From contig BCKL01000023.1 of NCBI GenBank assembly GCA_001600635.1, forward strand, positions 177,732 to 241,731: DNA of 64,000 nt. The letters run 5' to 3'. Under the pieces are notes generated by a model. The model saw nothing but the letters and a program-made list of their open reading frames with translations. It had not been told where the DNA came from and did no database searches. The DNA comes from Leucosporidium creatinivorum (taxonomy: Eukaryota; Basidiomycota; Microbotryomycetes; Leucosporidiales; Leucosporidiaceae). Each line of letters opens with the position of its first letter. Positions within the stretch are counted from its first letter, which is position 1. Positions 34,161 to 44,751 of the stretch are shown here, one piece after another. A program made the translations under genes and the position numbers.

Positions 34161-35128
34161 GGCGGTCCTGTAGGCGAGTGTGAGAGTGTGGGGTGTGGGG
34201 TGTTGAGACGAAGTAGAGGACGGAGGCAAGAGTTCAAGTTCAGCGAGGCTCGAGGCCTCGAGGCGAGGGATGGCGCCCTGCCATTCACTCGCCTACAACT
34301 TCGACTCGTTTTCAATGCGAGAGGGAGGGGCTTCAGGTCTCAGGCTTCGGCTCGGTGCTCTCGACTCGCTCAAAGGCGCTCGCCTGCAGCTCCTCTCCTC
34401 CGCCGCCAGCTCTTAAACTGCTCGCTCGCTTTGCTGTCTTCCATGCACCGCTCTCATGGCCAGCACTCGCTCAGCCGAGACCGGAAGCATCTACCTCAGC
34501 TCGACCTGGTCGGGGTGGGGCACCGTACGGGCAGCGCTGAGCAGAATCGCCCTCACCTGGCGTTCGGCGCTCTCGGCTGCTCGTCTCTCGCAGCCTGAAG
34601 GTCAAATCGGGCACTTGGTTTGGTGCAGGCTGTACAACATGTATCTGCAGCCGAGGCGCTGGTAGTTGTCGTTTGAAGGAGCGTGTACAAGCGGGAAAGG
34701 GGGGAGCGGCGCCGAAAGAGGAGGGAGGGGATCAGAAACCGAGTGTTGGGCATGGAGCGGATGAGGACGATGATGAGGATGATATGGAGGTGGTGTCGTA
34801 GCCAGGAGTTGCTGGGGAGCTGTACAGATGTGCTTGTTCTCAGCTCTGCGGCCGAGAGCGGCGGTTCGGAGCCAGCTCGGCGCTCTTACTGCTCGCTCAC
34901 TGCTCTTGATTCGGCTCGACAGTTTAGCTCTCGCTCTGTGAGAGTAGGTGGGCGACTCTACTGAACTACAGCTCGATCTCGAACAGCCAGTCCAAGCTCG
35001 GATCCTCCGACTCGCGGTGGTGCTACCTCGAGCGAGCCGAGCTTGAAGCGAGGGACATCGAGCTTGGGCGGTCGAAATACAGGTTGGCTTTCTGAAAGTC
35101 ACTCGTCTCGAACCTACCCAGCTACAAG
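34161..35128. other. TFG2 upstream region, then right-arm promoter of the second ADH
   Basis: From 34161 to about 34670 is the unique TFG2 upstream region. From about 34670 the sequence is the inverted copy of the TFG2 tail and ADH promoter. The word gagctcggcgctcttactgctcgctcactg, matched in the left arm near 32265-32290, is shared by both ADH promoters. Only chance frames are present otherwise. Confidence 0.6.
34672..34801 (+). pseudogene. C-terminal tail fragment of TFG2 left by the inverted duplication
   Basis: Read on the plus strand this encodes KEEGGDQKPSVGHGADEDD and ends DDMEVVS with a stop at 34799-34801, exactly the end of TFG2 (acidic tail DEDDDEDDMEVVS). Upstream of the acidic tail a one-base deletion and small changes break the frame relative to TFG2, and no upstream TFG2 exons are present. 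It marks the inner breakpoint of the duplicated segment. Confidence 0.85.
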
Positions 35129-36744
35129 ATGTTCTCCCGCCTCTTCACCCACCCTCCCACCTCCAAGAACACCAGCAACAAGCTGTCCTCGCCGGCTCAA
35201 GACCACCCCAACGAGTTCCGTGCTGCTCGCATCCCTCAACAAGGCGGCGAGATTGAGCTTCAGACTGTCCCCTGGCGCGATCCGGTCGAGGGTGAAGTCG
35301 TAGTCAAGGTCATCGCCTGTGGTATCTCCAAGTGGTGAGCTCTCTCTCTCCCTCCGACTTCCCTTCGACCGAGCTAACCTCTCGCACCGACTCTGCAGCG
35401 ACGCCGTCACCAAGGATCAATCGCTCGGAGAGNTTCAGTACCCTCGTACCTGCGGCCANGAGTTCATCGGCGACATCTGCATGGTNGGACCNAACGAGCA
35501 AAAATGGAAGGAGGGAGAGCGTGTCGGTGGTAGCTGGCACGGCTCGCACTGCGGCGTTTGCGTCTGGTGTAGGAAGGGGTGGGTCTTCTCTTCATCTTCA
35601 CTTGACTCGCCAGCGCTGACTCTTTCCTTCTGNCTCACCTACAGCGAGTTCACCGCCTGCGAGAATCAAGAGATCAACGGTTTGGCGATCCTTTCTCTCT
35701 CTCTCTCCGTCCCTCGCGCTGATCACTTCCCCTCTCNTCTACACTCGACGACAGGCTACGACCGCGATGGAGGACTCGCTGAGTACGTTATCATGTGCAA
35801 CAAGGCCGTCATCGCCGTCCCCGCCGACATGGACCCCGTCGAGCAAACGGCTCGCATCGACTCGGGAGCTACTGTCTTCAGTGAGTGTTGAGCTCCTTCG
35901 TCGCACTAGGGCTCGGAGCTGATCTTCTCCCGTGCTACTCCAACAGACGCCCTCAACAGCCTCGACCTCCAGCCCGGAGAGACGGTGCTCATCGACGGCG
36001 TCGGGTCAGTTCGCTTCTCCTTCTCGCTCCTCCTTTCTCTCCAGCTCCGAGCCTGCGCTGACTCTCTCCCCATTCACTCTACACAGCGGCCTCGCCTCCG
36101 CCTGTGCCCGTCTCGCTCGCGTGATGGGCTACCACTCGATCTGCCTCGCTCCCAACTCCTCCGCGGCTCACCAACTCATGACCTCTCAACCCCAGCCTCA
36201 AGAGATCCTTATCAAGGCGCAGATTGGGATCGTCGGTGTCGTCGAGGAGATGATGCGTCGTGGTGGAGCGAGGGCCGTGCTTTGTGAGTTTTCTCGGCGC
36301 TCGGCGCTCGGTCGAGCTGCTCCCGAGTTGAGCGAGAGCTGACCGACGAAGACGACGACGACACACAGGCACCACCTCCGACGTCCCCGACAACGAGCAC
36401 TTGATGAAGTGCCTCTGCCCCGGCGGTCAAATGGTCCTCGTCGCTCCTCACTCGACCGAGTCGCTCTCTTTGCCTCTCAGTTCGTCCGCTCTCTCTCTCT
36501 CCTCCTCTCCCACTGACCCTCCTCTCTCCCCCTACGCGCAGAGTACATCATCCTCAACCGCCTCTCGATCCACTCCTTCCCCTGCTGCTCCCCCGCCGAA
36601 GTCGAGGAAGAGCTCCGCTTCGCTTTGAACCAGGGCTTGAAGATTGAGGAGGGGATCAAGAGGTTCTCGTTGGAGCAGGTCAAGGAGGCGTGGATGGCGG
36701 GCATGGAGGAACAGGGGATGGAGAAGGTCGTCGTTGTGATGTAG
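35129..36744 (+). CDS. Zinc-type alcohol dehydrogenase (MDR superfamily), right copy
   Basis: This mirrored ADH copy has the same exon plan and total length (1616 bp) as the left gene. It starts MFSRLFTHPPTSKNTSNKLS and has ACGISKCDAV, CG-x-EF with the ambiguous base at 35459, the four-Cys structural zinc loop (HCGVCVWCRKG), AEYVIMCNKAVIAVPADMD, VLIDGVGGLASACARLA, SIHSFPCCSPAEVEEELRFA and EQGMEKVVVVM. Six N bases occur (35433, 35459, 35486, 35492, 35633, 35737). Five mirror N bases of the left copy. Both copies look intact and likely functional, with the same substrate class; I see no disrupting change. Its own promoter is the inverted copy carrying the TFG2 tail fragment upstream. Confidence 0.88.
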
Positions 36745-37300
36745 GGCTTGCTAGGCGAGGGGTTGAGAGGGGAGAGGGCGTGCTTGACTTGGCTTCTGTG
36801 AGCTTCTGTGTAGGATTGTAGGATTAGTGACTCGATGATGGAAGACCTCTTGCTTTGCTTCATCTCACCTCGTCGTTAAGAAACTTGCGAGCGACTCTGC
36901 AGCTGCTCTCGACTGTTCTTAACTGCTCGGCTCGGCTCGGCGCTCTTCCATCCTGCGGCGTTCGCTTTCGGCCGCTCCCTTACTCGCTCCTGCGAGTTCG
37001 TCTCATGGGCAAGGCTCCATCTCCAACTCGAACATGGCGAGCAGCCATCTCTTGAACGCTCCCTCGGTCGGCCTTCGCAGCCGAACTCGGCGCAGGAGTG
37101 AAACGGCGCAAACGTTGTCCTGCTGCTCTCCAGCTCGCCGGGATACTCTAAGAGACTTCTCTCACACTCCTCAGGCGAGTCACCCCTACACAACTCCTCT
37201 ACAACACTACTCGCGAACAGCTCGAACCACCCGCCGCGAAGCGGCCACCGCTTTCTCTCTCTCGCCGATCTCGTCTTACCTCAGCAACATCAAGCGGAAC
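36745..37300. other. Intergenic region: outer end of the right repeat arm
   Basis: This stretch holds the ADH 3' flank, which mirrors the left arm to about 37105, then unique sequence upstream of the next gene. It has a ctcggctcggctcggcgctc cluster at about 36918-36940. An in-frame extension of the next gene would start inside it at 37034; I regard that as chance. Confidence 0.5.
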
Positions 37301-38342
37301 ATGGGAAAAGGACTCAACCAACGCTCTGCTGCTAAATGGCTGCAGCGCGCCTCCGACGCTCGCGAAATCGAAGAGGTGCGCTCTCCCTCCCCGCCCTGCT
37401 GACCCTCATCTCCGGGGAAGCTGGCGAGTCCTGTAGAGCTTTGGCTGACAAGGGCGATTCGAGCAGGTACTATCGGCGTACGTGTTTTGCAAGATGCGCT
37501 CGGGGACGACACCTACTGGTAGTGAGCTTGAGATCAGCTGTGCCCCGGCGGAGACAAGGGAGATGCTGACTTTTTGGGCTTCTGTAGCTTGTAGGAAGCT
37601 GCATCTGCTGCAGTGTTACTTGTTTGGCATGTGAGTAGTCCTGCATCGCTCCCCCTCTGCTTCAGGCGGTCTCGTCGGGCATTCGCATCGCGCTGACCCG
37701 CCGCCACCTCTCTGTAGCAACCTCGGATACCTTGTCACTCGATACCGAGATACATGGACGCTCTTGAACGCCGAGTATGTCCCTTCCAGCCTTTCCCCTC
37801 GCTCGATCGACTCAGTCTCCTCGGCGGAGACTCATCCATCGCCGAACCTCTCCGAACTGACCACCTCGCACCCACAGAGTCCAACACTACGACGGCGGTC
37901 TCATTGGCGCCACACCTACCACCTCCCCCCTCGGCACCGAACTCTGGAACGAAGTCCGGCGAGGCAATCCCGTCCGCTCTCCCAACGCCCTCGGGTTAGG
38001 GCTCTTCAAGAGCCGTACTCGCGATTCCGTGACATCGGAGGAGAATGTACCAAGGGTGAGGGTCAGAGAGGGAGCGGTCGCTAGTATGGAGGAGGAGGTG
38101 GATCTAAATTGGGGGGCGGCGGGACCGGGAGCGGCGATCTTGTTGAGGAGCGCGAGGGGGGAGGCTCGGCCGAGGAGGTGTAGTAGAGGGGCGGGAGAGG
38201 GTACAGGGAGCAGGTGAGTCGAGCAGGGTGTGGACTAAGACTTGGAGGCTGATCTTTCGACTCCGACAGGCTGCCGGTGTATGAGCAAGGCGAAGAGATG
38301 AATCGCCGAGACTCGGTCGACGAGCTTCCGTTGTACGCGTGA
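37301..38342 (+). CDS. Hypothetical protein of unknown family
   Basis: I do not recognise this protein. The assembled exons read MGKGLNQRSAAKWLQRASDA, then VLSAYVFCKMRSGTTPTACR, KLHLLQCYLFGINLGYLVTR and YRDTWTLLNAEVQHYDGGLI. A Gly/Arg-rich region follows, then LPVYEQGEEMNRRDSVDELP and a stop at 38340-38342. The joins keep frame through introns with GCTGAC-type branch sites, which favours a real gene. The segment LLQCYLFGINLGYLV is mildly hydrophobic. It is on the same strand as RRP42. Confidence 0.5.
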
Positions 38343-38710
38343 GGATGAGTTAGGAATGGTGGGTTGCAGTGTTGTACTTGTCGAACTTGATCATTGGTGT
38401 GCCCTTGATCAGCGGACGAGATACGGCAAGCGGCTCGAAAGGGCGCCGGGAGCCAGCGCCGAGCAGCCTACTCTATAGGCTGAGGGCTATGTGAGCGAGA
38501 CGAAGGCCCTGAGTATTAATCTGAGCACATCATTAGCCCCGACAGCACTCAGCTTGCCGTCGAAACGATCTGCCTACACTTTCGCTCGAATCTCCAAAGC
38601 TCGAGCACCGCGAAGCGGCTCTCTCCTTTTTAAATTCCCATCGTCTCTTCTCGCTCGCTTCGAAAGGTCCCACAGCAGCTCAAAGTAGCTGCTACACCAC
38701 TACATCAGCC

Positions 38711-40306
38711 ATGACCTCGCTCTTCTCAACCTCTGAGCTTTCCTTCGTCTCGCTCCCGCTCTCGACCTCCTCCTCAACAACAGCAGCCACCTCCGCCGAC
38801 CCTCTCCTCCGCGCCGATGGACGCCAACCGCTAGCGTACCGCGATATCGTGCTTGCTACCAACGTCTCGCAAGCGCAGGGAGCGCTGGGGAGCGCTAAAG
38901 TGCAGATTGGTAGCGTGGGAGGAGAGACTGAGATTTGGGCCGGAGTGAGGGGGGAGGTGGAGGATGTTACGGACAGTGGGGAAGAGCATCAGCAGGAGAG
39001 GGGAGAACAAGGTGGACGCATTGTCGTCAGCATCGAATGGTGAGTAGGCTACAGCGAGTTCGAGCTGGAGAGCATCTTTGCGTCGGGAGGTGGAGCGCTG
39101 CAGGGTTGCCAGCCGGCTTTCAGTCAGCGTCGGCGGAGCAGGAGCTCTGCTGGTGATGTCTGTCCTGTCCTCGGTGATCTCGCAGCTCGCTCACGAGGCG
39201 CTGCCGTCGCTGGCTACCACTTTCGCTCATCCTCCCTGGCTGGCCTTCTGCAAAGCATGGGGCTGCAAGGGAGGTAGCCGTAGAAGAATGGATCCCGAGT
39301 CAATTATTCACAATGCGCTGCTGAGCTTGCCGCTGGCTGAAGCGCCCCGCCGCTGCTGGATTTCGTGCGTTCGGCGAAGGAGGCACCTTCGCCTTCGCGG
39401 CGATGTCTGTGGCGCGTAGTCGAGTCACTTATTCGAACAGGATATCACATACAATCCTGACTCGAGCTGAGCTGAAATGCTCCACCCATTCGCAGCGCCC
39501 CAACCGCCCTTCCTTCCCTCCGCCCGGACGTCCTCCTCCACCTCTCCGCCCTCCTCACCTCGCTCTTCTCCCCCTCATCCCTCCCACCGTCCCTCCTCTC
39601 CCAACTCGTCGTCCTCCCCTCCTCCAAAGCCTGGGTCCTCTACCTCGACGTCCTCATCCTCTCCTCCCTCGGCGGTAACGTCCTCGACCTCGCCATCATT
39701 GCCGCTCGCTCCGCACTCGCTGCTACGAGGATACCGGTTACCAAAAGCGTTGGATACGAGCCGGAAGTGGGTGATAAGGAGGGTGTGGGGATTGAGGATG
39801 CCGGAATCTCGGGGTTGGTGAAGGGTGGAAAGGCGGGAGTTAATGCGGTGGATTTCGAGCTGGTGGATGGTGGGTGGGATTTGGGCGAGAGGTTGTCAGG
39901 GTGGGAGGAGCTGCCGGTCGCGTTGACGATGAACATGGTTCGTCGTTCTCGGTCGTCTTAGCTTGTCCGAGTTGTTCGCTAACCCCTCGCTCGCTCGGCT
40001 CGCAGATCAATCAACTGCCGCATCTCGATGGCACCACACTGGAGGAATCAGCAACAAGCTCCCAAGTCGTCTTCTCCTTCACCAGCAAGGGCGACATCTG
40101 CAACATCAAGCAGATCGGCGAGGGAGAGATTGAGTTCGCGCGCCTGATGCCGCTCCTTGGGGTGAGTCGGCCCTCCTCATGCGAAAGCTCACTAGAGCGG
40201 CTCGCTGACTGTCTCTCTCTCTCTCTCCCCCTTCCCCCTCGAAGGAGGCGAAGCGCGTCTCTTCGGATCTGATCGCAGCTCTGAATACAAAGCTAAAGGA
40301 TGCTTG
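38711..40306 (+). CDS. RRP42: Exosome complex core subunit Rrp42 (RNase PH-like)
   Basis: This non-catalytic RNase-PH-fold subunit belongs to the RNA exosome ring, acting in the nucleus and cytoplasm in 3'-5' RNA processing and decay. Family features: LLRADGRQPLAYRDIVLATN at the N-terminus, SAKVQIGSVGGETEIWAGV, then after a long intron CAPTALPSLRPDVLLHLSAL, SQLVVLPSSKAWVLYLDVLI and LSSLGGNVLDLAIIAARSAL. It continues through LPVALTMNM, SSQVVFSFTSKGDICNIKQI and EIEFARLMPLLG, and ends SSDLIAALNTKLKDA. The second intron-free join (39040 to 39495) is 456 nt and contains a fully open but unrelated frame. The stop lies 55 bp from the stop of the convergent deaminase gene. Confidence 0.9.
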
Positions 40307-40361
40307 AATGCACCCCATTTTCATGACACCATCTCATAGGCTCCCCGTCTACACGTTCAGT

Positions 40362-41705
40362 CTAGAGCTCATCATGCGCATGCAAATGCTCTCCATGCTC
40401 GGCGATCAACTTGGCCTCCCACTTTCCCCTCCGCTTCTCCCAGCTCTCCCTCCAGCCGGGGGTAGCAGTGCACTGCGAAACGCGCTTTCCGGGGAGAGTG
40501 ACGCGCTGGCAGTCGGCTGGGCAAGGCGCCGTTTCGTTGAATTGGTGGGCGAAGGTTGGGTCCGTTTCGTTGCTGAGGACCGAGCCGAGCCAGAGAGTTT
40601 GGTGACCGAGGGCGTAGCTGGCCGAGACGATCATGGAGGAGGGGAGGTAGATCTGGGACCGGCCACCTGTTGGAGAGCGAAGCCGAGTCAGACAGCCGCG
40701 AGAGATGAGAGAGGTCGCCAAGGGAGGGACAGGCGACGGCGACTCACCAGCAATGAGAGACTCAATCGACGTGCCCCAGACTACCTCGCCGATACCTGAC
40801 CACCGAAGAGCGGAGGCGCACTGTTTGAAAGGAGATATGAGTGAGTATGGCCGTGAGATGCGAAAGCCGAGGTGACGAACCATCGGGCAAGGCTCTCCGT
40901 TGGTGTCTGTGGGTCGTTCAGAGGTCAGCAGGGAACGGAATGCATAGTATCAGATCAAAAAGAGACTCACACATGGTGAACGACTTCCAAGCGGCCAACA
41001 TCTCTTGAGGCGAGAGTCCCTTCGCCCTCAGCACCTCCGAGCAGACGTCCAGGCCGGTAATCTCACCATGCTGGGTAGGGTCTGCAAATCACTGTACAGT
41101 CAGCTCCATCCTGCTTCTTACGCAAAAGCCTCAAGATGGTGCAGAAACTCTACAGCCGAGCGGGACCTGCTCGGCGAGGGCAAAGAGCAGCGAGACTCAC
41201 TTCCTGTCAGCCCAACACGGTTGGCGGCAACACAAACGAGCTCATTGGAAGTAGTGTTGACCACCGCTACACCGAACGGCGCGATGGAGCAAGGGTCGCC
41301 GTTGATTTCGCGGACGGCATTGTTGGCGACGCTGCACAGAGGCGAGGAGAGAGTCAGCTTGGCTACAGGGGCAGCTGTAGTCGCTGATAGGACCGTAGCG
41401 CAGTACGAGAGCCCACCGCATCCATTTCAGTCGATCTTCAGCGGGCACACCGTTGATGGCGAGTCCTGCGCGGGAGTCAGCGTTAGCCGGTACTCCGCTG
41501 CAGGGTCACTTCAGACGTCGACAGAGCAGAGGAAGAAAGCTGACGTACCCTGCTGGTAGTCGTTGTGCAGCCCCAGTCCTGACAGATGATTGGAAGCTGG
41601 AATTAGCGAGAGCCGGCGGGGCAAGAGGGGAGAGGGCTCACCGGGATAGTGAGTTGCGCAGGCAGCTCCAGCAAGTGCGAGGGTGAGCAGAGTAGTTTGA
41701 AGCAT
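40362..41705 (-). CDS. ER-resident (HDEL) cytidine/nucleoside deaminase-fold protein
   Basis: The protein starts with a cleavable signal peptide (MLQTTLLTLALAGAACATHY) and ends with the four residues HDEL, the fungal ER-retrieval signal (EHLHAHDEL then stop at 40362-40364). The middle carries the CDA-superfamily zinc site: the His-Gly-Glu-Ile motif in DPTQHGEITGLDVCSEVL (catalytic Glu) and the PCPMCASALRWSGI zinc-ligand motif. About seven exons. It also has the segment NNAVREINGDPCSIAPFGVA and a C-terminal part rich in charged residues. Known CDA enzymes deaminate cytosine, guanine or tRNA adenosine in the cytosol; a secretory-pathway version has unknown substrate. It is divergent from a nucleobase permease, suggesting purine or pyrimidine metabolism. 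Confidence 0.8.
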
Positions 41706-42017
41706 CGTATACGTCGTTGGAGCGAAGCAACGAGTTCTCAACATGTCCCCATCTGTCTTTCTTTCTCGCCCGAGCCCTTCGGCTTCGGCCGTCGCGGGTA
41801 CCTTTTGAAAGCCCTGGAGGCGGCTCCAGAACTCGCGGAGACAGCGGAGTAGACTCTGTAGATCGGCCTCCCGTACAGATAGGCAATCGGAAGCTCGAGT
41901 GAGAGATTGCAGAGTGTGGGTCGGAGACAAGCAGCCGAACCTCTCTTGTCCTCCTTCTTCACACTCGTCTTGCCTCCTCCTTCTCGGCGACACTTCACCA
42001 ATCCGTCAGGCTACATC
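41706..42017. promoter_or_regulatory. Divergent intergenic region of the deaminase and permease genes
   Basis: The 312 bp between the two starts presumably hold both promoters and could co-regulate them. I cannot pick a GATA or UaY-type site with confidence. Confidence 0.4.
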
Positions 42018-44494
42018 ATGTCGCTCTCCAAGAACCTCTCAGGCAGCTCAGTCTCCCCTGCAGAGCACGAGCAGCCCATCTCGACCGTATCGCAATCGGG
42101 ACCGAACGGCGGCCTGCAGTCCCCTTGCTGGAGCGAGTGGCGCACCAAGAACTTCTGGTTCGGCGACTACGTGCGTATCCAGCTCACCTCCTGCTGTAGC
42201 ACGCCTGGTATCTGACTATCCAGCCCTTCTCGCTTGCCTCTTCCTCTGCCGTCCTTATCGCCTCTCTCCCTCTTCTTCTTCGCGTCAACTACCTGGAGGA
42301 TTACGCAGCACTTTTCCTAGGCTTCCCCTTCATCACCAAGGGACGCTTCAAGAGCGTCGAGCCGCCCTTCTACGCCGCCAACTCGCCGCTGCCCATCCTC
42401 CTCAGCATCCTCCTTGGCCTTCAGCATGCGCTTGCCATGGGTGAGTCATGCCGATCAGCGTACCCATCAACGCACACTGACGCTCTGCACAGTCGGCGGC
42501 CTCATCACGCCTCCCATCCTCCTCGGCGGAGCTGCCGGCGCTGCTCTCTCGGCGAGCGAGCAGCAGTATCTCATCTCGGCTAGTCTCATCTGGACGGCAT
42601 TCGGCACTTGCCTCCAGGTCTCGAGGTTCAGGCTGCCCTTTGGCTACACCATTGGATCTGGCGTCCTCACCGTCACTGGAACTTCGTTCGCTTTCGTCAG
42701 GTGAGCTCCCGTCCTCTCGGCGTCCCCTCCCTCGTCTCGAAAAGCTGACCTCGGTCCCTCTCTCCAGTGTCGGCCTCACTTTCATCAATAGCCAATTCGC
42801 TGCCGATGGATCTGGCATGTGCAAGCTCGATGCTGCTGGAGACAAGCTGCCTTGCCCCGAGGCGTTCGGCGCCTTCCTCGGTACGGCTTCCGTCGTCGCC
42901 GTCCTCGCCATCGCCCTTTCGTTTCTTCCTCCTCGCACTATCAAGAAGGTCAGTCCTCTCTCCTGAAAGCGTAGTTCTGCTACAATGCCACAAGAGCTTC
43001 AGAGCCGGCGCACTCGAGCTTTGGCGTCGGCGATGACCTTCAGCGCTGACTTCAAGATTTCGCTCGCCACAGATGTTCCCTCCCCTCATCTCGGGCATGG
43101 TTCTCACCCTCGTCGGAGCCACCCTGGTCACCTCGGGAATCAACAACTGGGCCGGCGGCGCAGGAAGCTGCATGAGCGATAAGACGATGCTCTGCCCCTC
43201 CAACTCGGCCCCTCACGGCGAGTTCTGGGGTTCGGCTCCGCTTATTGGCCTTGGATTCAGCGTCTTCATCAGCATCATCATCTTCGACCTGCTGGGACCT
43301 CCTATCGTTCAAAACTGCTCGGTCTTCCTTGGCTTGCTCGTCGGCCTCATCATCGCTGCTGGTGAGTCTTCTGCGCTACACAACGAGGAGCTTGTTGAAA
43401 GCTAAAGAAGCAGCAGCGTCTCAGGCTGGGCGCAAGCAGCTGTGTAGCTTCAGGATGATCAAGCTGACCCCACCCGACTTCCCTCCCAGGCTGCGGCTAC
43501 TTCGACGGCTCGACCATCACTTCAGCGCCCGCTGCCACCTTCCTCTGGACTACTCGTTTCCCCCTTTCCGTCCGCGGCGACCTCGTACTCCCCTTCATTG
43601 CCGCCTACCTCGTCATCGTCTCCGAAACGGTCGGCAACATCTCGGCGACGGCGGAAGTCAGTGGGCTCGCCATTGACGGACCCGACTTCTCAAGTCGGGT
43701 GCAGGGAGGTCTGTTGGCCGACACGGTGTTTGCCTGCATCGCTGGATTGGCGACTGTCCCGCCTCTTACGACCTTCAGTCAGAACGTGAGCCCGGTCTCT
43801 CCGAGTCTTTCGGCGCCAAAGCGCGGCGCTGGTAGCTGATCGTCTTGTGTACATACAGATCGGCGTCGTTGCACTCACTCGCAACGCTTCTCGTCAGAGC
43901 GGCTACGTTTGTGCTTGCTTCCTCTTATTGATGGGCATCTTTAGCAAGTTCGGCGCCGTCTTTGTCGTAGGCTCGGCAATCGCTTCTCTCTCTGAGTGAC
44001 GACGCTGACCACTTGCCTCATTCCTCAGGCCATGCCCGCCTCCGTCCTCGGCGGCATGACGACCTTCCTCTTCGGCTCCGTTGCCGTCGCGGGCATCCGC
44101 ATCCTCGCCATGGTCAAATGGACTCGTCGTACTCGATTCATCGCCACCGCATCTCTCTCACTGGGTTTTGCTTCAGTCGTACAGCCTGCTTGGTTCTCGT
44201 GAGTTCCCTCCTTGACTGCGACGGCACTTCGGGCTCGACCTGACATCTCGGCGCTCCCTCCTCAGCAACTTCTTCACCTACTCGGGCGACAACGCTGCCC
44301 TCTCCGGCTTCCTCAGCGCTATCGAGCTTATTGTGGAAGAAGGCTACCTCCTCGCCCTGATCATCGGCATCCCTCTGAACCTAGTCATCCCCTACGGCGC
44401 CGACGACCTGGCCACGACCGCCGAGGAGCAGAGCTTCGGGCTTCCTACCGTTACTTCGGCTGAGAGGAGTCACGAGGATGTTAAGGTTATATAG
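42018..44494 (+). CDS. Xanthine/uric acid/uracil permease (NAT/NCS2 family)
   Basis: This multi-spanning proton-coupled nucleobase transporter is of the nucleobase-ascorbate family (UapA/UapC type). The N-terminus is hydrophilic (MSLSKNLSGSSVSPAEHEQP), then hydrophobic helices, LGLQHALAM (the conserved QH helix-1 motif), GGLITPPILLGGAAGAAL, LPFGYTIGSGVLTVTGTSFA and PPLISGMVLTLVGATLVTSG. It also carries the NAT signature QNIGVVALTRNASRQSGYVC (Q-N-x-G then T-R). Later helices include AMPASVLGGMTTFLFGSVAV and RILAMVKW. It ends HEDVKVI. About nine exons. Substrates of close homologues are xanthine and uric acid; this is inferred. It is divergent from the HDEL deaminase. Confidence 0.92.
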
Positions 44495-44751
44495 AGGGAG
44501 TTCAAGGAATCTTGTTGTAGGAGCGAGCGAGGGATTTGGAAGGAATCTGGGTCTCGCGCAATCTCGGCGACGTCGAAGAAGCGAAGAAGCGAAGAAGTGA
44601 GAGTGTCTCGCATGCTGCTCTCTCGAACGCTGATGTAGGATAAGGGGAGGTAAAGTTCACAGATGTACAGATTCAGCTACAGAACGGCAAAGAAGGCATC
44701 TCTACAAACGCGAACACAAGCACATCGTCTTCAGCGCCGCTGTCCGGCAGC

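Larger units (their letters stand above)
34670..37109 (+). repeat. Right arm of large inverted repeat (ADH duplication)
   Basis: This arm mirrors 30055-32495 about a centre at 33582, inside the long first intron of TFG2. The spacer between arms is about 2.2 kb. Homology fades at about 34670 on the inside and about 37105 on the outside. The two arms differ in the promoter and 3' flank by scattered substitutions and small indels, so they are not an assembly mirror of a single sequence. Confidence 0.92.

Noticed and set aside
30055-37109. The whole inverted repeat as a pure assembly artefact
   Set aside because: Flanks, promoter parts and several introns differ by many substitutions and indels, and only one arm has the rest of TFG2, so a simple mirror error does not explain it. 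Only the N-containing core is open to doubt.
39078-39419. 113-codon ORF inside the long RRP42 intron
   Set aside because: It does not resemble RRP42 or any family, and the exons on both sides join perfectly without it.
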